Shown here: positions 58,783-64,000 of the stretch, piece after piece | Layout: every line of letters starts with the position of its first letter | Numbering within the stretch: the stretch's first letter is position 1 | Source of the DNA: Strongyloides papillosus | Taxonomy: Eukaryota; Nematoda; Chromadorea; Rhabditida; Strongyloididae | Assembly: GCA_005656395.1 (NCBI GenBank) | Contig: SRSI01000010.1 | Span: 310,001 to 374,000 of the forward strand | Direction of reading: 5' to 3' | Length of the DNA: 64,000 nucleotides | The notes under the pieces: model-generated | Seen by the model: the letters and a program-made list of their open reading frames with translations, nothing else | What the model was told of the DNA's origin: nothing | Databases searched by the model: none | Program-made: the position numbers and the translations under genes

Positions 58783-59941
58783 ATGATTACCTTTTCCCCT
58801 GATGAACGGTTTAAAGGAGCTAGACTTAATCGTATTGGAATTGATGGACATACATTATATTTGGCTCCGTCTAGATCACAATATGTAGAAATTTGGAAGT
58901 GCCATTGTTTAATACCAAATTCATGGGAAAAAGTGGTGAAGATATATTTTAAAGAACTGATCTTTAAAATTTATGGTTTTGATAAACTTAATAATATAAT
59001 ATACTGTTTATGCATTGGAATATTGGTAAGTTACTATTTAAAAATCTTTTAAGATAAATATATTCTAGAATGATTGTGAATATCCCGAAATTCTGTTGAT
59101 AAAAATTGATGGTTCAAAATTCAATTCATACAATATAGTAAAATTAGATATAGATAGTGGAGATGAATTTGAAAATAATGTTCTATTAGATAACATATCA
59201 ATGGTTTCATCAGGTGGTAGAATATTTATGTATGATGGCAGTATAATAAAAGGAGATATTCCTTATTGGGAAATAATAATAACTCAAGATGGCACATTTA
59301 GAATTATTGATCAAAAAATTATTGATAAAGAATCTGAGGAAAGGAAAAATTTCTTATCAACTAGATTTCCAGTTATTTTGGATGCTGAAGAAAGAAAAAT
59401 TCTAAGGTTTACAAACACCTCTTCTATTTTGATATATAACAAAGATTTAGAAGACTGGGTAGAGTATACTGTTGCTTTGGAAAATGATTTAAACCCATGT
59501 TTGATTGAGAACAAAGGTTTAAAAGAATCTTATGGATCTATGGGTCACAGAGTGAAGGCTGTAGAATCCAAACTTCAGCTTGTTTCGAATGGTAATTATG
59601 TTGTGGGAAATGTTTTAGATAAACATAAATATCATTTTTATGAATTTCAATTAAATGAAATTAAAAAAGAATACTCTTTTAAAATATTGACAAGCTTTAA
59701 ATGGACTGAAAATTATTTCAAGATGTTCTATCCAACTATTGGAGATGATAAAATTATTTTTATAAGTGATAAAATAATTAACATAGTACCATTACGGCCA
59801 TTATATTTACGTGAGGCTATGTTTTGGCAATATCAAACATTACATTGTAAAATATCAAAAGACAATGCTTATGTTGGAGGTATAAGTGAAAATGATGTAA
59901 AAAATATTATTGGATGTAAAGGTATAGAAAATTTAGTATAA
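58783..59941 (+). CDS. Unrecognised protein, 371 residues
   Basis: Exons 58783-59025 and 59069-59941, with a 43-bp phase-0 intron (GTAAGT...TTCTAG), encode 371 residues. There is no signal peptide or membrane helix. The sequence alternates short hydrophobic strands with turns (for example GGRIFMYDGS, GNYVVGNVLDKHKYHFYEF, GDDKIIFISDKI), which would suit a beta-propeller-like fold, but no diagnostic kelch or WD residues repeat regularly. Function is unknown. It converges on the flavodoxin-like gene, with 43 bases between the stop codons, so the 3' UTRs probably overlap. Confidence 0.7.
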
Positions 59942-59984
59942 AATACATTTAATAAGCTCATAAATATTTTAATAAAATTTTTTG

Positions 59985-60983
59985 CTATTTTTCTTTTTTT
60001 GTTTCATTTTCATAACTATCACTTTCAGTACTCTCTGTGTCACTGTACTCTTTGTCACTGTCGTCTTCTTCTTCGTCTTCGTCAGTTTCTTCATCTAAAC
60101 TTTCCTCAGAATCATACTTTATATCGTTTTCATTTTTTTTTGAAACTTCTTTAGACTCTTTCATAAAACATTCATATTCTTTTCTCAATAATAATTGTTG
60201 TTGACAAAGTGTATTAATTTTATTTATCCATTTTTCTAATTGCTCATTAATACTGTTATCTACTTTTAAATCACCAAAGCATATAGGAGATATACTTTTT
60301 GCTGATAATTTATGCATTAATGATGACAAAAGTTTACCACTTTTTTGATATATTTTTCCGCCATATTTAGTATCACTTATACCAAAAATAGCATAATTAA
60401 TACTCTTTAAATTCTCTTTTCTTTCTTCATAATCCTGTAAAAACTCAAAAAACCATAAAGTATCTTCTGTTATAGTACCATCTTTGTTACTTTCAATGAT
60501 AAATAAAGATAAGCCTTGAAATGATAAAAATTCATCAATATTCATTGTCGATAAATTATAGCAGCTAGGACTATATGGAGAAAGATTTTTTAGTTGATCG
60601 TTGATTAATTTTTCTATTTCCTCATTCTCTAACGAATAAAAAATTTTAATAGTTAAAGGAGCATTGTTACTAATTTCAATTTCTTCTACATTATTATTAA
60701 TATTAGTTTTTAAATTAGCATTTCTTCTCTTTCTTCTCTCCTCTTTTTTCTTTAATTTTTCAATTTCGTTAATCTCAGCTTCTCTTTTCCATTTATCTTG
60801 ATAATAATTATGAACTTTCATATATAAAAAGTATACTGCAGCTGGCATAAAAATTCCCATAAATGCAGTAAAATATAAGAAAATATCCTGTCTTTCTGCA
60901 TAATCAACAGCTGCTTCAAAAGCAGACATTTGTTGTGTTGGTGGTTTTCTAGGTGCACGATCGGGATTAGGATTTAAATTCAT
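59985..60983 (-). CDS. Membrane-anchored flavodoxin-like protein (TYW1 N-domain-like)
   Basis: A single exon encoding 332 residues. A short Pro-rich N-terminus precedes one membrane helix at about 34-55 (IFLYFTAFMGIFMPAAVYFLYM) and a highly charged Lys/Glu/Arg helix to about 95. A flavodoxin-like domain (about 108-265) follows, with NAPLTIKIFYSLEN, SLFIIESNKDGTITEDT, FFEFLQDYEER and YAIFGISDTKYG. The C-tail (290-332) is strongly acidic. The domain resembles the N-terminal flavodoxin part of tRNA wybutosine enzyme TYW1, but there is no radical-SAM domain. The phosphate-binding loop (usually S-x-T-G-x-A) is SLENEEIEK, so FMN binding is doubtful. The gene is divergent from dnc-2, with about 800 bp between starts. 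Confidence 0.7.
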   Translation of the reverse strand: MNLNPNPDRAPRKPPTQQMSAFEAAVDYAERQDIFLYFTAFMGIFMPAAVYFLYMKVHNYYQDKWKREAEINEIEKLKKKEERRKRRNANLKTNINNNVEEIEISNNAPLTIKIFYSLENEEIEKLINDQLKNLSPYSPSCYNLSTMNIDEFLSFQGLSLFIIESNKDGTITEDTLWFFEFLQDYEERKENLKSINYAIFGISDTKYGGKIYQKSGKLLSSLMHKLSAKSISPICFGDLKVDNSINEQLEKWINKINTLCQQQLLLRKEYECFMKESKEVSKKNENDIKYDSEESLDEETDEDEEEDDSDKEYSDTESTESDSYENETKKEK

Positions 60984-61797
60984 TTTTTTATAAAGCTATT
61001 TGAGAAATTTAATATTAATGTATATATATACAGATAGTTAAAATGGAATATTATTTTTTATTAAAATACATCAAATAACAATAAAATATAGAGTTAAAAG
61101 ATATGATAATATTATGAGAAAAAGTAACCAACTTATATATGTTTGCCGTTCTATTAAAGTATATATGTAATATCTTTAGGCCGAAGCTTTTCTCTTTCTT
61201 ATAGTAGTGTTACTTTATAGATGATGTTCAATAAAATATATATATGTGAATTATAGTAACTAATCAATGAAAACATTCTTCTAAGTACACTTTTAATATG
61301 CATGGTATAAGAAAATATAAAGAATTTTTTGAAATATAAGATAAATGATATCATCCATAATTAATTCTTTTGATAAATTTCAATATGTTTGTTTAGTCTA
61401 CTTATATAAATATATTAATTATTTATAATATTTTTGAAATAATTGAAAGTTTTTCATTTAGATACAAATATACTAAGCCTATATTTTATCTATTTACATT
61501 AATTGAATGTATTTTTAATAACTTTTTTGAAGTATAATAAAAATTCTTTTTTTGACAATTGGAACTGCTGAATTTCCGAATTCATTCATTGAGTCACAAA
61601 CATTTTGTTGCTCTTTTCTTAAAATGTTTACACCTATCTATTTGTACTAAAATCAAAACTCTTCATATTTTTTGATTTCATTTATAAAATTATTTCTGTA
61701 TGTAACTTTTGGAAAGACACTTTGCATAAACAATTGGTGTTGTGTGTCCTTTTGGTTGAATAAATATTCTTGCTTCTTCTAATTTTATTTATCAATA
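60984..61797. promoter_or_regulatory. Shared upstream region of two divergent genes
   Basis: About 800 bp of A+T-rich DNA between the start codons of the flavodoxin-like gene (-) and dnc-2 (+). GC-richer spots are near 61180 (GGCCGAAGC) and 61560-61610. It must hold both promoters; no element is assigned. Confidence 0.45.
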
Positions 61798-62869
61798 ATG
61801 GAATATAACACTAAAGAACAAGTTTGGGAATCTGAGGGTACTATAAGGCCAAACAGTCCCCCAGAGGAAGAAACTTTTGATTCAGAAGATATTGTCAAAA
61901 TTCATGTTGACTTGGACGAAGCTAAAAGAAAGTTCCATGGAAGAATCTTAAATGCCGATCATGTTAGTATGTTTTTTACTGAAATATTTCTAATATTTTC
62001 TAGATTTTGCCGATCCTTTTGCAAAAACACGTAATCGTGGCTATGGAAGTGGTTCTTATGTTCTTGAGATTGTTGGTTCTGATATGATATCATCTGGAGA
62101 AACAATTGACCAAAAATTTAATAGATTATATTATGAGATTGATGAACTTCGAGATCAGGTAGATGAGGCTAAAGAAAAAGATACTGAAGACTATAAGAAT
62201 TCAGTTAACAAAAATAAGATTATTCTTCTTTCTGAAATGATTAAAAATGTAGCATTAATGAAAGAGTCCAACGATGTAAATAAGTTAACAATTGAGAATA
62301 TGGAAAATCTTGAAGAAAAATCAAAGGATAACAATTTAAATGGAATCAATAAAGATATGTATATTGCACAATTGGAAAATAGAATTACTGAACTTGAAAA
62401 AAGAATTGGTGTCAATACTATGTTAAATGACTCATCAACCTTATTAGAAAAATTGGAGTCACTAAAAATTCTAATTGAATCGTTGAATATCAATCATTAT
62501 GGAGCAATAGAGAAAAAGTGGAGAGATATGAAATCTGCTGTTTCCTCTAATGCTGAGAAAATTTTTAGTGATCCAAATAATGAGGCAGCAAATATTGAAA
62601 AGATTAACTCTTTACATGAATTAACTGGACGATGGGATGCTACATGTCAATTATTGCCCTCTGTTGTTAAAAGACTTCAATCATTAGCAGCTCTTCATGA
62701 AGAAGCTGAAACTTTTTCCGAGAAACTTACATCTCTGGACGATGCTGAGAAAAGACTATCGAATGAATTAAAAATTGAAAAAGAATCCTTAATGTCATTC
62801 CAGGATAAGTTTGCCTCGATGATCAGTAATTTAATGATGAGACTTGATAAAATTGAAACAAAAACATAA
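61798..62869 (+). CDS. dnc-2: Dynactin subunit 2 (p50, dynamitin)
   Basis: Component of the dynactin shoulder that links p150 to the Arp1 filament and is needed for dynein transport and spindle function. Exons 61798-61966 and 62004-62869, with a 37-bp phase-1 intron (donor GTATGT), encode 344 residues. The acidic N-terminus has the family pattern of an ordered peptide followed by DEAKRKFHGR and, across the splice, FADPFAKTRNRGYGSGSY. Coiled coils fill most of the rest (about 100-135, 185-215, 300-344), with LHELTGRWDATCQLLPSVVKRLQSL matching the conserved C-terminal helical segment. It is shorter than human p50 (about 400). Confidence 0.92.
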
Positions 62870-63403
62870 GTAAAAATAAATTATTTTTGTAAATCAAATT
62901 TAATAGTAAATTATTTGTCTTATAAAAATGTTTACTGGCACTGAGTTATGATATTTTATTACACAGTACTTTTATATATTAAACTTATTATCAATTTTTT
63001 TTAAGTTTGTATATTTCTAGTTTGAAAGATTAACTGTAACATGTAGTAATTTATTAGCCTCATTGGGTGAAAAATTAGGAAGATGATAAGCAGTTGTTAT
63101 TTTTTTAATAAGTAGTATATTTATTAATAGTTTACCACATTAACATACCATTTTACTAATGCCTCTACCAAAAAGGAAAGCTACTATTAATTTTCAATTT
63201 GATCTATATTTGAATTTTAAATAAATTAATACCTGCAGTCAACAAAACTATTTAGTAGTAAAGAATAAACAAAATAAACAGCTTTGTTTAAATTAAAATT
63301 TACATAAAGTTTAACTTATTAATTTATTCTTATTTGTTTTATTATTGTTTAAACTGAAATAAATTTTAAAGACAGATGATATTTTTCACTATATTTTAAT
63401 AGA
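62870..63403. other. Intergenic, A+T-rich
   Basis: 3' UTR of dnc-2 and upstream region of the sulfotransferase gene; no element recognised. Confidence 0.4.
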
Positions 63404-64000
63404 ATGTTAAAACGATCTTATCGTAATTCTAATATCTTTTTTATTTTATTTCTGATAACTTTAATTATTATTTTATTTTTATACAAAAAACAGAAAACTA
63501 TAACTTTAATTGAAATATTAAAAAATGATAAAGTTATTTTTATTGGTGGGGTACCAAGATCAGGAACTACATTAATGAGGGTATTATTAGATTCACATAG
63601 TGATGTTAGATGTGGTGGAGAAACAAGAGTCATTCCTTATATTTTAAGTACATTAACATTTTGGGAAAGAAAAAGTAATAAAAAAATGTTAGATGAAGCT
63701 GGTGTAAGTAGGAGTGTTCTTAATGATGCTGTTGGTTCATTTATATCAGAGGTTATGATAAAACATGGTGATAAAGCAAATATTTATTGTAATAAAGATC
63801 CATTAAATATGAGTTACGGTGGTAGATTAAAGGAAATGTTTCCGAATGGTAAATTTATTTTACTTATTCGAGATGGTAGAGCTTCTGTTCATTCAATTAT
63901 GAGTAGAAAAGTTCCGGTTGTAGGTTTCAGTTGGCATAATCAAACCAAATCATTAATAGCATGGAACGACATGATTGATAAAATGGTTTTACAATGCACA
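63404..64000 (+). CDS. Tyrosylprotein sulfotransferase (5' part)
   Basis: Golgi enzyme transferring sulfate from PAPS to tyrosines of secreted and membrane proteins (TPST). The frame is open from ATG at 63404 to the window edge, giving 199 residues without an intron. Residues about 11-28 form a type II signal-anchor (IFFILFLITLIIILFL). The catalytic domain begins FIGGVPRSGTTLMR, the 5'-phosphosulfate-binding loop, followed by DVRCGGETRVIP with the catalytic Glu, LLDEAGVS, CNKDPL and the 3'-phosphate loop LLIRDGRASVHS. All these are conserved with animal TPSTs. The last ~170 residues are expected beyond the window. Confidence 0.94.
   Translation, partial: MLKRSYRNSNIFFILFLITLIIILFLYKKQKTITLIEILKNDKVIFIGGVPRSGTTLMRVLLDSHSDVRCGGETRVIPYILSTLTFWERKSNKKMLDEAGVSRSVLNDAVGSFISEVMIKHGDKANIYCNKDPLNMSYGGRLKEMFPNGKFILLIRDGRASVHSIMSRKVPVVGFSWHNQTKSLIAWNDMIDKMVLQCT

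Overview
The window is nematode nuclear DNA, most likely from a Strongyloides-type (clade IV) parasite. Three things point there: the DNA is roughly four-fifths A+T; the introns are tiny (36-54 bp, usually GTAAG/GTATG...TTTTCAG); and the gene set is animal and nematode-specific, including fatty-acid/retinol-binding (FAR) proteins, BLMP-1 and a CAP/SCP protein. The species itself cannot be fixed from sequence alone. No viral, plasmid or CRISPR sequence was seen, and there are no long transposon ORFs.

Left part (1-15.5 kb). Ribosomal protein S11 (548-1069, +) is followed by a secreted CAP-domain protein (1418-2191, +). Next come five FAR genes in tandem on the minus strand (4446-11486). Four share a phase-1 intron at the same codon and one is intronless. 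The two outer copies keep the family sequence and a common proximal promoter layout. The three inner copies are very divergent but still open. A 274-bp MITE-like element (13912-14185) lies beyond the cluster.

Metabolic block (15.5-22.3 kb). Hormone-sensitive lipase (+) converges on bifunctional CoA synthase (-). Mitochondrial aspartate aminotransferase (+) follows, with an uncertain short exon-like ORF at 20222-20482 (-).

Regulatory block (22-56 kb). A K+-dependent Na+/Ca2+ exchanger (28854-31873), the transcription factor BLMP-1/PRDM1 (37159-41127), a four-finger C2H2 factor (52017-53430) and a GATA factor (55180-56267) each sit behind long A+T-rich deserts of 1.7-6.6 kb. The deserts hold a few GC-richer islands. 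Upstream of blmp-1 are matches to NHR-23/ROR and NHR-25/FTZ-F1 binding sites, receptors of the moulting programme in which BLMP-1 works. Between blmp-1 and the C2H2 factor lie a small secreted Cys-rich protein (-), a tRNA-His(GTG) and the RNA helicase DDX1.

Right part (56-64 kb). This holds a Lys/Asn-rich single-pass membrane protein, an unrecognised 371-residue protein, a membrane-anchored flavodoxin-like protein (-), dynactin p50/dynamitin, and the 5' part of a tyrosylprotein sulfotransferase that runs off the edge. Several multi-exon models were joined by hand using GT/AG sites and reading phase; exon limits are given in each entry. Functions are by family recognition, without database searches.
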